Shown: positions 1 to 9,414, counted from the first letter of the stretch. The stretch is DNA of 62,383 nucleotides from RUG12519 sp045649685 (GCA_045649685.1 JAZRQJ010000006.1:1-62383), one strand, 5' to 3'. Numbers and translations are program-made. The notes: generated by a model not told the origin, from the letters alone.

Positions 1-366
1 AAGGTGTATTTAAGCGGTAAAAAGACCGACAATAATCTAACCATAAAAACCAAGTATACCACTCTTGCGTCCAAAAACGGTCTTTCGCTTATCGAGGTAG
101 AGTTAATTACAGGTCGCACCCACCAAATCCGCGCCCACATGGCGTCTATCGGTCACGCGCTTTTGGGTGACGGAAAGTATGGAAAACTCGGTGACGATAA
201 GAAAATGGGCTTTGACAAACAAGCGCTCTACTCATATAAATTGACATTTGATTTTACCACAGATGGCGGAATTTTGCAATACCTTGACGGAAAAACCTTT
301 ACCGTCCGAAAGGTATGGTTTGCCGAGCAATTGTTTGGCAACACGTACAAACAATTATCGCCTTGA
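1..366 (+). CDS. RluA-family pseudouridine synthase, C-terminal part (5' truncated by window)
   Basis: This is the last ~120 residues of an RNA pseudouridine synthase of the RluA/RsuA superfamily, which isomerises uridines in rRNA or tRNA. The reading frame is open to the left edge, so the gene starts outside the window. The segment GRTHQIRAHMASIGHALLGD at about residues 37-56 of the fragment is the family's conserved C-terminal catalytic-domain motif. The catalytic Asp (HRLD motif) lies upstream and is not visible. The gene ends 52 bases before tRNA-Leu. Which RluA paralogue it is cannot be told from this fragment. Confidence 0.85.
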   Translation, partial: KVYLSGKKTDNNLTIKTKYTTLASKNGLSLIEVELITGRTHQIRAHMASIGHALLGDGKYGKLGDDKKMGFDKQALYSYKLTFDFTTDGGILQYLDGKTFTVRKVWFAEQLFGNTYKQLSP

Positions 367-418
367 CTTTTATATACCCGTTATGTATAATTATTTTTGC
401 CGTCTTTTCGGCGCAAAC

Positions 419-505
419 GCGGGTATGGCGGAATCGGCAGACGCGCTAGATTCAGGTTCTAGTCGAGGCAACTCGGTGGAGGTTCAAGTCCTCTTAGCCG
501 CACCA
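419..505 (+). tRNA. tRNA-Leu (anticodon CAG)
   Basis: This 87-nt class II tRNA has a long variable arm and an encoded CCA. The anticodon stem CTAGA/TCTAG encloses the loop TTCAGGT, giving anticodon CAG (reads CUG). The acceptor 5' strand GCGGGTA faces TAGCCGC, which pairs at six positions but leaves a G-G mismatch at the fifth pair; most relatives would have TACCCGC here. The T arm and D arm look normal. Confidence 0.93.
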
Positions 506-510
506 TTTCA

Positions 511-559
511 AAAAAACAACAAGCATGCAGTAATATTTACTACATGCTTGTTGTTTTTT
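511..559 (+). terminator. Terminator after tRNA-Leu, probably bidirectional
   Basis: A long perfect stem (AACAACAAGCATG against CATGCTTGTTGTT) is followed by a T run on the plus strand and preceded by an A run. It can therefore stop transcription of the tRNA and also of the convergent gene that ends at 599. Confidence 0.85.
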
Positions 560-598
560 ATACAATTTTCAACATATATTATATACAATGTTAAAAAA

Positions 599-1603
599 TT
601 ATTTCTTTTTCAAATTTTCGCTTTGTTTTTTATGATGTTCTTCAAAATTATGTTCAACTTCTTCCAAGTAAGTTCTTCCAGATTTTTTAGCATCGTCAGC
701 CATTTTAACATAATCTTTCACTGTATAACCTTCAAACTGCTCAATAGCATTAATCAAATCACGACAATCAAACCCATACTTATCAACAATTTTATTATAA
801 AGATACTCAATATTCTGAAATTTAACGTCCGATTCTTTAAATATGTTAATTACATTTTCTATTTCTAATCCACACTCATTTGACATTTCAATTATACATT
901 TTAATCCATATAATCCAGGATAAATATCTTTTAAATAATTATCAATTTGATCGAAAGTCCAACCAGTACCCTCTATAATATCAGCACATACTCCATATCC
1001 AGAATACCCTTCCTTTTTAAAATCACTTCTAAAAAAATCAGTATATGTTTCAGACGCCAACGGACGAATTCGTTTCAATAAAGTCTGCATAGACAAATTT
1101 TGTTTTTGCTCATATGTAAATCCCTTATTTACAAAAATATATAAGTCGTGCAAACTAACAAAATTAGCATTCATCAATCCGTCAATATCTGACAAACTAT
1201 TATATTCCATATGCAATGCTTTTACAACATTTAACAACTTTTTAAAAACTTCTCCTTGGGAAATATTATTATGTTTATGAGACACCCAATGATTACCCAT
1301 AAATGTAGACAATTTATATAAATAATCAAAATTAATAGAATTATCATGATCCAAAATATCTCTCATTTGATCAAAGTTCAATCCGCTATTATGTATAAAT
1401 GCTGCATATGTCATAATTGGTATATTGCGTTCTGCCAAATAAACTAATCGAGGATCTTGATTTATATTCTGCTGAGCCACTTCTTGCTCCGATAATTTGT
1501 TATTTTCATTTAGAGCACACACAACACTTGAAGACATTGACGCAAAAACCATGCCACTAGCAATAGTAGCCGCTAAACACTTTTTCAAATTTTTCCACAT
1601 CAT
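599..1603 (-). CDS. Secreted protein with ~31-residue helical repeats, function unknown
   Basis: I do not recognise the family. I chose the ATG at 1603 (a second ATG follows at once) because GAGGGG lies 7 bases upstream; the longer frame to 1630 has no ribosome site. The N terminus is a signal peptide: two Lys, a hydrophobic core ending near VVCA, and a likely cut after about residue 30. The mature part is predicted helical. A degenerate motif G-aromatic/Leu-x-hydrophobic-acidic-x-hydrophobic recurs, for example GLNFDQMRDIL, GWTFDQIDNYL, GLEIENVINIF and GFDCRDLINAI, the last three about 31 residues apart, as in a small alpha-solenoid. The C terminus is Lys/Glu/His rich. No membrane anchor, LPXTG motif or catalytic motif is visible. 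A weak promoter lies upstream (1652-1680). Confidence 0.7.
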   Translation of the reverse strand: MMWKNLKKCLAATIASGMVFASMSSSVVCALNENNKLSEQEVAQQNINQDPRLVYLAERNIPIMTYAAFIHNSGLNFDQMRDILDHDNSINFDYLYKLSTFMGNHWVSHKHNNISQGEVFKKLLNVVKALHMEYNSLSDIDGLMNANFVSLHDLYIFVNKGFTYEQKQNLSMQTLLKRIRPLASETYTDFFRSDFKKEGYSGYGVCADIIEGTGWTFDQIDNYLKDIYPGLYGLKCIIEMSNECGLEIENVINIFKESDVKFQNIEYLYNKIVDKYGFDCRDLINAIEQFEGYTVKDYVKMADDAKKSGRTYLEEVEHNFEEHHKKQSENLKKK

Positions 1604-1651
1604 AGAACTACCCCTCACTCTTCTAAACATATCACAACGCTGTGTGTAATG

Positions 1652-1680
1652 AGTTTAGCACATCAAACGCGGCAATTCAA
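1652..1680 (-). promoter_or_regulatory. Possible promoter of the secreted repeat protein gene
   Basis: On the minus strand TTGAAT (-35) is followed after 17 bases by TAAACT (-10), each matching 4 of 6 consensus bases. It sits about 50 bases upstream of the chosen start codon. Confidence 0.4.
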
Positions 1681-1739
1681 CAAAAACGACAAAATATTAA
1701 CAAAATATTCATAAATTCAAAAGATTGTATATCACATAA

Positions 1740-3266
1740 TCAATGTCTCCAATATTTTCTGTCCATGCTACGATATTGAATCGCCTCCGCAACATGATGG
1801 CTTTCAATATTTCTATTATTATCTAAATCGGCAATAGTTCGAGCAATTTTTAATATTCCATCGTACGCTCTAGCCGATAACCCCATTCTATCAAAAGCAT
1901 TTTTCATCATAGTTTTTGCAGAATCAGTCAAAACACAATATTTTCTCAATTGAGAACTAGACAATCTAGCGTTGCTAAAAAAATTATGATTCTTATAGCG
2001 ATCGCGTTGAATTTGACGTGCTTTTTCAACACGCACTCTAATTTGCTCAGAAGTTTCTTCTTTTTGTTCTACAGTTAAATCATTAAATTTAACTGGAGCA
2101 ACATCAATATGAATATCTAGTCTGTCCAACAACGGTCCAGACACTTTTGATAAATACTGATCAACCCTAGAATGTGAGCAAGAACATTCTCTGCTTGGGT
2201 GTCCAAAATAGCCACAAGGACAAGGATTCATAGCTGCAACCACCATTATAGAACAAGGATATGTAACACTAGAAGACGCTCTAGTTATTGTTATACTTTC
2301 ATCTTCAATTGGCTGTCTCAAAATTTCCTTAACATCTCTTTTAAACTCAGGCAACTCATCTAAAAATAAAACACCATTATGAGCCATAGATATTTCTCCC
2401 GGTTTAACATTAGTTCCCCCACCCGATAGACCAGCTGTAGAAATTGTATGATGAGGTGCTCTAAATGGTCTGGTTGTTATAAGAGGCATTTTGCTAGAAA
2501 TTTTACCAGCAATAGAATGAATATTAGTAACTTCAATTGCCTCTTCAAAACTAAGTTTAGGCAAAATAGTTGGCAATCTTTTAGCAAGCATACTTTTACC
2601 AGCCCCAGGCGGACCAATTAATAAAACATTATGACCTCCCGCAGCAGCAATTTCCAATGCTCTTTTAGCAAATTTTTGACCCTTAACATCACTAAAATCA
2701 ACATCGAATTTACCACAATTAAAATATTTATCTTCCCAAAGCATAGGAGAAAGACAATCCTCACCCTTCAGGAACCTAACTAATTCAGATATATTTTTTA
2801 CTCCAAACACATTTATTCCTTTAACCACACTAGCTTCATAGACGTTATCGGCAGGAACAAACACATTTTCAAAACCCAATTTTTGTGCCTTAATAACCAT
2901 TGGTAAAATCCCAGAACATCTTCTAACATCCCCACCCAAAGACAACTCGCCAAAAAAACAAGAATTTTCCAAATTCAAATCAAATTGCCCACTAGACTGC
3001 ATAATCCCCAATAATATGGGTAAATCATATAATGGACCAACTTTTTTTATATCCGCAGGAGCCAAATTAATAATTATTCTGCCCGTAGGGAAATCAAACC
3101 CACAATTTTTCAGAGAAGCCCTAACCCTCTCTCTGCTTTCTTTAACAGCGGCATCTGGCAAACCAACCAACTCAAAAGTCGGCATACCAACAGAAACATC
3201 AACCTCAATAGTAATCATATAAGCACTTAATCCAACTAGTCCCATACTGCTAATCTTACACAGCAT
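1740..3266 (-). CDS. yifB: YifB-family Mg-chelatase-like AAA+ ATPase (ComM-like)
   Basis: This is a 508-residue protein of usual length for the YifB/ComM family. It has an N-terminal Lon-type S5 fold (about 1-165), then the AAA+ ATPase core with Walker A GPPGAGKSM near residue 218 and Walker B GVLFLDELPEF near 299. A Cys-rich insert NPCPCGYFGHPSRECSCS near 347 and a C-terminal Mg_chelatase domain follow. ComM in Gram-negatives is a branch-migration helicase in natural transformation; the role in Firmicutes is less clear. GAGGAG lies 11 bases before the ATG. The gene stands alone between the secreted protein and the divergent LCP gene. Confidence 0.93.
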   Translation of the reverse strand: MLCKISSMGLVGLSAYMITIEVDVSVGMPTFELVGLPDAAVKESRERVRASLKNCGFDFPTGRIIINLAPADIKKVGPLYDLPILLGIMQSSGQFDLNLENSCFFGELSLGGDVRRCSGILPMVIKAQKLGFENVFVPADNVYEASVVKGINVFGVKNISELVRFLKGEDCLSPMLWEDKYFNCGKFDVDFSDVKGQKFAKRALEIAAAGGHNVLLIGPPGAGKSMLAKRLPTILPKLSFEEAIEVTNIHSIAGKISSKMPLITTRPFRAPHHTISTAGLSGGGTNVKPGEISMAHNGVLFLDELPEFKRDVKEILRQPIEDESITITRASSSVTYPCSIMVVAAMNPCPCGYFGHPSRECSCSHSRVDQYLSKVSGPLLDRLDIHIDVAPVKFNDLTVEQKEETSEQIRVRVEKARQIQRDRYKNHNFFSNARLSSSQLRKYCVLTDSAKTMMKNAFDRMGLSARAYDGILKIARTIADLDNNRNIESHHVAEAIQYRSMDRKYWRH

Positions 3267-3480
3267 ATAATCTACAACTCCTCATAATTAGAAATAATTT
3301 GTAATCGACGACGAAAAATATTATAATATAAAATACAATTACACGCAACGCATTGATGTTTGCATTAAATTAAAAATAATGTAAAATAGTTATATGTTGC
3401 ATTAACATTTGTATATAAGTTTAATCTATAAGAGTATAAAATATAAACATGTTAGAATACAAGAGAGGTGTGCTACATAA

Positions 3481-4650
3481 ATGTATAAAAAACCACATAA
3501 ACAAAAAAAAACATATAGAAGTATATCCCCCAGAGAACATAGACATCTTCAAAATAAAAGACCACACCGTCCAATTAAAACATCAACTATTTCACGTAAA
3601 CGAAAACGTCGTAAACGCATTAAACTAAAAAGACTAATATTGCTAAGCACAATAATACTATTAATTTTAGCAATATTTTTTATAACTACTTATGCAATTT
3701 CAATTATCTCAAAATTTCAGCATGAAGATATTGATACAAATGATATTGGGATAAATGAAGAACTGTTCTCAAAAGACGAGCTAGGAATAACTAATATAGC
3801 TCTTTTAGGAGTAGATGATAACGGAACATCAGATGCAATAATAATTGCTAGTATAGATACAAATAGCAAAAAAATCAAAATGATTTCTATTTTACGAGAT
3901 AGTTTAGTTAAAGTAGACCAGAAAAATAAAAAACCATTTTATACCAAGATAAATGAAGCATATGGTAACGGTGGAGCTGAAACAACTCTACGTGCAATAA
4001 ATAGCAATTTCAATTTAAATGTAAAAGACTATATTTCAATTAAGTTCGATGGTTTAGCAAGCATTATAGATAAAATTGATGGAATAGATGTTAATATAAC
4101 TGCTGAAGAATCAAAACATATAAACGGGTTAATTGCCAGCACAAAAGGTCACGGACATTGTCCACAAATTGAAGGATATGGCGATGTACGTTTAAATGGA
4201 ATACAAGCAATTGAATATGCAAGAATACGAAAAAAATTAAATCAAAACGGTCAACGTGACGACTACGGCAGAACCGATAGACAAAGATTAGTTTTAGAAA
4301 CGATATTAAAAAAAGTAAAACAAATGCCATACAATGAAATTCCAGATTTAATTGACACATTTCTCCCATACATGAAAACATCATTAAGTTTAAACAAAAT
4401 TTTGAGTCTATCAAAAATACTAAAAAGTAATGAATTATCCATATCACAAACAAGAGTTCCAATGGTAGAATACACAATAAATGAAGGTTATAACCTAACA
4501 GTCAATGGAACAAGTAAATCCACAGTATATTATAATTTAAAATATGCTGGCAAATTAATAAACGCATTCATATATGATGATATTTCCCCCGAAGATTATA
4601 TGAAAGAACATCCACCTGTTTTAACAGGAGGCCCTCTAGATAATCGTTAA
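3481..4650 (+). CDS. LytR-CpsA-Psr (LCP) family cell-wall glycopolymer ligase
   Basis: LCP proteins move undecaprenyl-linked glycopolymers such as teichoic acids or capsule onto peptidoglycan at the outer face of the membrane. The protein has an unusually basic cytoplasmic tail of about 50 residues (many KRKRRK-like runs), one membrane helix at about 52-76, then the extracellular LCP domain from about residue 100 to 285. Visible family motifs include NIALLGVDD, SILRDS and DDYGRTDRQR; Asp and Arg in these bind Mg and pyrophosphate. The start has GAGAGG upstream. It is a single-gene unit closed by a strong terminator. LCP proteins were once thought to be regulators, but the enzyme role is now accepted for the family. 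Confidence 0.93.
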   Translation: MYKKPHKQKKTYRSISPREHRHLQNKRPHRPIKTSTISRKRKRRKRIKLKRLILLSTIILLILAIFFITTYAISIISKFQHEDIDTNDIGINEELFSKDELGITNIALLGVDDNGTSDAIIIASIDTNSKKIKMISILRDSLVKVDQKNKKPFYTKINEAYGNGGAETTLRAINSNFNLNVKDYISIKFDGLASIIDKIDGIDVNITAEESKHINGLIASTKGHGHCPQIEGYGDVRLNGIQAIEYARIRKKLNQNGQRDDYGRTDRQRLVLETILKKVKQMPYNEIPDLIDTFLPYMKTSLSLNKILSLSKILKSNELSISQTRVPMVEYTINEGYNLTVNGTSKSTVYYNLKYAGKLINAFIYDDISPEDYMKEHPPVLTGGPLDNR

Positions 4651-4655
4651 CCAAC

Positions 4656-4697
4656 AAAAAGACTTTATTGCAGTCACTTGTAGTAAAGTCTTTTTTG
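4656..4697 (+). terminator. Rho-independent terminator of the LCP gene
   Basis: The stem AAAGACTTTA/TAAAGTCTTT, with a 16-base loop, is followed by TTTTTT. Confidence 0.9.
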
Positions 4698-4806
4698 TGT
4701 TTTATTTAAAACAAACTGAAACAATCCCAACATATAATGAAGTAGAAATTTAATAAAATTTTGTTTATAATAGTAAGTGTAAAAAATCTATTAAGGACGG
4801 AAAACA

Positions 4807-5937
4807 ATGTATTATTTTGATAATGCTTCAACAACTAAAGTTTTAAAACAGGCAGCTGATGTTGCACTAAAATGTATGACAGAAACTTACGGTAATCCAT
4901 CATCTCTGCATAAAATGGGATTAGAAGCGGAAGAAATTTTAAACTCCTCTAGAAAATTAATAGCAAATGTTTTCAACTGTAAAAATGAGGAAATAATTTT
5001 CACATCATGTGCAACTGAAAGTACAAACATTGCAATTTTAGGTGCAACATACAGAAAAAAAAGAGCAGGAAATAGAATAATAACAACAACAATAGAACAT
5101 GCAGCAACAGCTCAGTGCATAAATCACCTTGAAAATAAGGGATTCGAAATAATAAGAATACACCCAACTAATGGCAAATATTATGCTAAAGATATAATAG
5201 ATGCCATTGACAACAAAACCATATTAATAAGCGTTATGCACGTTAATAATGAAAATGGTCTAATTTTGCCTATCGAAGAAATTGCAAAAGAAGCTAAAAT
5301 AAAAAATCCAAATATACTTATTCACGTAGATGCCGTGCAATCTTTTTGCAAAATCCCAATAAATACGAATAAAATCCCAATAGACCTCGCATCTGTTTCC
5401 GGACACAAAATCAACGCTCCAAAAGGAATTGGCGCTTTATATATGCGTAAAGGCACAAAAATTCAACGTCATAGTTTTGGAGGCCCTCAAGAAAACAACT
5501 ATCGTCCCGGAACAGAGGCATTACCATCAATAGCTGCTTTTGGAACTGCTGCTAAAATCAACTTTGAAAACATGAACAAATCCATAGAGCACTACAAACT
5601 GCTAAAAAAACATCTTTTGGAAAGAATAGAAAACAACCCAGAAATATTATTAAACTCATCAGATAATTGTGTTCCATACATAATAAATATGTCTATTAAA
5701 GGAATCCGTTCTGAGATAATGCTACACTTTTTAGAAGAAAAAGGTTTTTGTGTCTCATCGGGATCCGCATGTTCAAAGTCTAAAAAAAGTGGAGTATTAC
5801 AAAGTATGGGATATTCCAAACAACGAGAAGACTGCGCAATAAGAATAAGTTTTTCGAGAGAAAACACGATAAATCAACTAAACCTGCTTGTAGATGCAAT
5901 AGAAGCTGGACAAAAATCACTAATCAAAGCATATTAA
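4807..5937 (+). CDS. nifS: Cysteine desulfurase (NifS/IscS family), partner of ThiI
   Basis: This PLP enzyme takes sulfur from cysteine and passes it on as a persulfide. The 376-residue protein has the PLP-lysine motif SGHK at Lys201 and the mobile active-site loop SSGSACS with the catalytic Cys near 322. The next gene, 90 bases downstream, is thiI. This mirrors the Bacillus nifZ-thiI pair, where a dedicated desulfurase supplies sulfur for 4-thiouridine, so tRNA thiolation is the most likely job rather than general Fe-S assembly. No scaffold gene (nifU/iscU) is present. The ribosome site AAGGACGG precedes the ATG. Confidence 0.9.
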   Translation: MYYFDNASTTKVLKQAADVALKCMTETYGNPSSLHKMGLEAEEILNSSRKLIANVFNCKNEEIIFTSCATESTNIAILGATYRKKRAGNRIITTTIEHAATAQCINHLENKGFEIIRIHPTNGKYYAKDIIDAIDNKTILISVMHVNNENGLILPIEEIAKEAKIKNPNILIHVDAVQSFCKIPINTNKIPIDLASVSGHKINAPKGIGALYMRKGTKIQRHSFGGPQENNYRPGTEALPSIAAFGTAAKINFENMNKSIEHYKLLKKHLLERIENNPEILLNSSDNCVPYIINMSIKGIRSEIMLHFLEEKGFCVSSGSACSKSKKSGVLQSMGYSKQREDCAIRISFSRENTINQLNLLVDAIEAGQKSLIKAY

Positions 5938-6027
5938 AACCAAACTTATGAATATTTTCTTCTCTTGTAATAAATATAAAAACAGTGTATCATTGTATTG
6001 ATAAAATAATAATAAAGGAATTAAAAA

Positions 6028-7218
6028 ATGAAAGAAGTTATTTTAATAAAAGAGGGCGAAATTGCTCTAAAAGGATTAAACCGCTCAAATTTCGAAATTC
6101 GTCTTTTAAAGAACATAAAACAAAGACTTAAATTTTTAGGTAATTTTAAATATGAATATGCTCAGTCAACACTAACTATAGAGCCTCTAGAAGAATGTGA
6201 TATGCAAATAGTTGCAGAAAAGATCTCAACTGTTTTTGGAATAGCATCATATTCACTAGCTGCAAGTGCGGAAAAAGATTTTTCAACCATCAAAGAAATC
6301 GCTAAAAAATATCTTAAGGAGCATTTAACGCAATGTAAAACCTTCAAAGTTGAAGCTCGTAGATCGGACAAAAAATTTCCTTTGAAATCACCTCAAATAT
6401 GTGCGCAAATGGGTGAAGTTTTGATAAATGAATTTTCAAATTTAACGGTAGATGTTCATAATCCTGATACTATAGTCAGAGTAGAAATTCGTGATAAAGC
6501 TGCATATATATATGCAAAAAGATTGCCTGGCGCTGGCGGAATTCCTCAAGGATGTGGCGGAGACGGAATGCTCCTAATATCAGGAGGAATAGACAGCCCA
6601 GTAGCTGGATGGATGATGGCAAAAAGAGGTTTAAAACTTCAGGCAGTGCATTTTATAAGTCCCCCATACACCAGTGAGCGTGCGTTAAAAAAGGTAGAAA
6701 AATTGCTTTCAATAATGTGTAAATGGTGTGATTGCATTCCATTTCATTGCGTGAATTTTACTGAATTTCAAGAAGAGATTCGTAAGAAATGTCCTAATGA
6801 CTTATTTACAATAATTATGAGGCGTATGATGATGAAAATTGCCCAAAAAATAATTAAAAACCAAAACACACAAGGATATTGTAACATTCAAACTATGGTT
6901 ACAGGTGAAAGTTTAGGCCAAGTGGCAAGTCAAACTCTAGGTGCTATGGTTTGTACAGATGCAGCTTGTAATATGCCTGTTCTAAGGCCTTTAATAGGAA
7001 TGGACAAATCAGAAATTGTTAATATTGCAAAAGACATAGACACCTTTGAAACTTCTATTTTACCATATGAAGATTGCTGCACAGTATTCACTCCAAAGCA
7101 TCCCAAAACCAAGCCAAGACTAAGCGATATAGAACGTGCTGAAAGCAAATTAAATGTTGATGAGCTAATACAAAAAGCCTTAGAAAAAACCAAATTTTAT
7201 CTTATCCGAGAAGAATAA
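6028..7218 (+). CDS. thiI: tRNA 4-thiouridine synthase ThiI
   Basis: ThiI adenylates U8 of tRNA and replaces its oxygen with sulfur; in some bacteria it also feeds thiazole synthesis. At 396 residues it is the short form: ferredoxin-like and THUMP domains (about 1-165), then the PP-loop ATPase with SGGIDSPVAGW near 187. No C-terminal rhodanese domain is present, as in Bacillus, so a persulfide must come directly from the neighbouring cysteine desulfurase. The YEDCCTVFTPKHPKT segment near 350 is typical of the short forms. AAAGGAA precedes the ATG. Confidence 0.95.
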   Translation: MKEVILIKEGEIALKGLNRSNFEIRLLKNIKQRLKFLGNFKYEYAQSTLTIEPLEECDMQIVAEKISTVFGIASYSLAASAEKDFSTIKEIAKKYLKEHLTQCKTFKVEARRSDKKFPLKSPQICAQMGEVLINEFSNLTVDVHNPDTIVRVEIRDKAAYIYAKRLPGAGGIPQGCGGDGMLLISGGIDSPVAGWMMAKRGLKLQAVHFISPPYTSERALKKVEKLLSIMCKWCDCIPFHCVNFTEFQEEIRKKCPNDLFTIIMRRMMMKIAQKIIKNQNTQGYCNIQTMVTGESLGQVASQTLGAMVCTDAACNMPVLRPLIGMDKSEIVNIAKDIDTFETSILPYEDCCTVFTPKHPKTKPRLSDIERAESKLNVDELIQKALEKTKFYLIREE

Positions 7219-7233
7219 CATTTATTAAAAAAT

Positions 7234-7276
7234 ATATCTGAGAAAAGATTACAATGCGTAAATATTTCTCAGATAT
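7234..7276 (+). terminator. Perfect 12-bp inverted repeat between thiI and cinA (terminator or attenuator)
   Basis: ATATCTGAGAAA is repeated inverted as TTTCTCAGATAT with a 19-base loop, 15 bases after the thiI stop. No clear T run follows, so termination may be partial and cinA may be read through at a lower level. Confidence 0.5.
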
Positions 7277-7319
7277 TATAAATTTAAAAATCTTTTTGTA
7301 GTATAAGAAAGGAACTATT

Positions 7320-8564
7320 ATGAATTCAGAAATCATAACAGTTGGAACAGAACTTTTGGTTGGAAATGTATTAAATACTAACGCAAAATATCTATCTGAA
7401 GAATTAATAACTTTAGGTTTTAATATTTCAAAACATACAACAGTTGACGATAATGTCTATAATTTAGAAACTGCATTTAAAGATGCTTTATCAAAGAATG
7501 ATCTAATAATTTTAACCGGTGGATTAGGTCCAACAACAGATGACTTAACAAAGGAAACTGTTGCCAAAGCATTATGTAAAAATCTAATTGAAGATACACA
7601 AGCAAAGGAAAAAATAAATGCGTATTTTCAAGCAAAGCAAATCAAAATAACACCAAATAACTATAAACAATCTTTAGTAATAGAAGGTTCCACCATTTTT
7701 TATAATGACAAAGGAACAGCTCCGGGAATGGCTGTAAAATATAATAATAAATACATAATACTTTTGCCTGGCCCTCCAACAGAACTCATTCCAATGTTTG
7801 AAAAGGATGTAAAAAAATATCTTTTGCAATTAACAAATAAAATAATTCTTTCTAAAGATATACATTTATTTGGAATAGAAGAAGCCAAGGTAGATGAAGT
7901 TCTTTGCGACATTTTATCAAGCACAAATCCATACATAGGCATATATTCAAAAACAGGAGAAATTAAAATTCGCATAACTGCACAAGCTTCTCAAAATAAT
8001 GAATGCGAAAATTTAATTCAAAATATTTTAGATATAATAAAAACAAGACTTGGTGAGTTCATATATGGCATCGATATTAACAGTATGCAAAATGCATTAG
8101 TTAAAGCCGCAATCAAATCAAATAAAAAAATTGCTGTCGCAGAAAGTTGCACAGGCGGATTAATAGCTTCTGAAATAGTTTCAATTAGTGGCTCTAGCAA
8201 TTGTTTTAACTGCGGAGTAGTTTGCTATTCAAATGAAATGAAAGAACAAATTCTAGGCGTTAAAAAAGAAACTTTATCTAAATTTAGTGCTGTTAGTGCA
8301 CAAGTTGCAAAACAAATGGCACAAGGTGTTCGTAAAATAGCAAAAGCCGACATCGGAATATCAACCACCGGTATTGCCGGACCAACTGGCCAAAGTGATA
8401 ATAAACCTGTAGGTCTTGTTTATGTTGGAATATCTACCTCAAAAGACACCACGGTATATAAGCTGCTTCTTTCCAATGGTCAACCTAATGAAAGGCAAAA
8501 AATACGTAAAATTTCAGCCTTATTTGCCATGAATGAAGCAAGAAAAGCAATATTAAACAATTAA
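7320..8564 (+). CDS. cinA: CinA: competence/damage-inducible protein, NMN deamidase type
   Basis: This 414-residue protein has the usual CinA architecture: an N-terminal molybdopterin-binding-like (COG1058) domain with GTELLVGNVLNTN and TGGLGPTTDD, and a C-terminal CinA domain with AESCTGGLIAS and ISTTGIAGPTG. In characterised homologues the C-terminal domain deamidates nicotinamide mononucleotide and the N-terminal one has ADP-ribose pyrophosphatase activity, giving a pyridine-nucleotide recycling role. recA, the classic neighbour, is absent. The ribosome site is AAAGGAA. The YhfC protease gene starts 17 bases downstream, so the two are probably co-transcribed. Confidence 0.94.
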   Translation: MNSEIITVGTELLVGNVLNTNAKYLSEELITLGFNISKHTTVDDNVYNLETAFKDALSKNDLIILTGGLGPTTDDLTKETVAKALCKNLIEDTQAKEKINAYFQAKQIKITPNNYKQSLVIEGSTIFYNDKGTAPGMAVKYNNKYIILLPGPPTELIPMFEKDVKKYLLQLTNKIILSKDIHLFGIEEAKVDEVLCDILSSTNPYIGIYSKTGEIKIRITAQASQNNECENLIQNILDIIKTRLGEFIYGIDINSMQNALVKAAIKSNKKIAVAESCTGGLIASEIVSISGSSNCFNCGVVCYSNEMKEQILGVKKETLSKFSAVSAQVAKQMAQGVRKIAKADIGISTTGIAGPTGQSDNKPVGLVYVGISTSKDTTVYKLLLSNGQPNERQKIRKISALFAMNEARKAILNN

Positions 8565-8581
8565 AAAAGGAGTTAACATAA

Positions 8582-9364
8582 ATGGTATCTCAAGTAAACC
8601 TAATAGTTTTAGCAATAAATATTATAATATGCATATGTCCAACAATAATATTTTTGATCTATGCATTAATAAAAAACACATCTTTATTTCGCCCATTCTT
8701 TGTAGGAGGAATAACATTTTTTGTTTCTCAAGTTATAATAAGAAGTCCTATTAACACATTTATATTTAGTGATTCTCCAAATAAATATGATGTAAACTGG
8801 TCGTATATAATATTTATAGTCTTAACAGCCATCATCTTAGAAGAGGGTGGAAAATTTTTGGGGCTAAAATTCTTCTTAAAAGAACATACCAAAAGAATAG
8901 ACGCCATAGCATTTGGAATTGGATTCGCTTCGGGATATAATATTTTATTTTCACTAATATCCCATATATCAAAATTTTCACTAGCAATAAATGCAAATGA
9001 TCCAGATTTTATGTCTTTCACAAACATATCTAAAATGGACATGGAAACTATAAATAGTATACGCATGTTATCACAAACATCTTGGAATAATCTTTTGTTA
9101 TCTAGTTTTCATAATATTGCTTTTTTATTAATAGAAATAGGTCTAACCTTAATTCTTCTGCACGGAATATTAAATGGTTTAAAACATTCAATTATCGCCA
9201 TCATAATAACTTCCTGTTCACACATATTTATAGAAGGTCTAGGATTGTTTTTTACTGAAATGCTAAAAATAAATGAATATACAGTTGAACTATATATAAT
9301 ATTTATTGCTATTTTATCATTAATATTTATATTTGTGTCAAAAAAACTAAAATCATTTAAATAA
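8582..9364 (+). CDS. YhfC-family intramembrane metalloprotease (putative)
   Basis: This is a 260-residue polytopic membrane protein with about seven or eight hydrophobic segments. The motif LEEGGKF near residue 94 sits inside a membrane segment, and histidines occur in later helices (SSFHN, CSHIFIEG). This E-E-G-G plus two-His pattern fits the YhfC family, which is related to CAAX-type (Abi) intramembrane proteases. Substrates are unknown. A good AAAGGAG site precedes the ATG and the gene follows cinA by 17 bases. A transport function cannot be excluded from sequence alone. Confidence 0.72.
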   Translation: MVSQVNLIVLAINIIICICPTIIFLIYALIKNTSLFRPFFVGGITFFVSQVIIRSPINTFIFSDSPNKYDVNWSYIIFIVLTAIILEEGGKFLGLKFFLKEHTKRIDAIAFGIGFASGYNILFSLISHISKFSLAINANDPDFMSFTNISKMDMETINSIRMLSQTSWNNLLLSSFHNIAFLLIEIGLTLILLHGILNGLKHSIIAIIITSCSHIFIEGLGLFFTEMLKINEYTVELYIIFIAILSLIFIFVSKKLKSFK

Positions 9365-9373
9365 AATACATAT

Positions 9374-9414
9374 AAAAAATAAAGACGATCTTTTTAGAAT
9401 CGTCTTTATTTTTT
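9374..9414. terminator. Bidirectional terminator between the YhfC gene and the sugar-binding protein gene
   Basis: The stem AATAAAGACGAT/ATCGTCTTTATT is flanked by an A run on the left and a T run on the right, and lies between two convergent genes. Confidence 0.88.

Noticed and set aside
248..868. A 206-codon plus-strand frame running across tRNA-Leu
   Set aside because: It spans the end of the pseudouridine synthase, a tRNA and its terminator, then the antisense of the secreted protein gene; it has no ribosome site.
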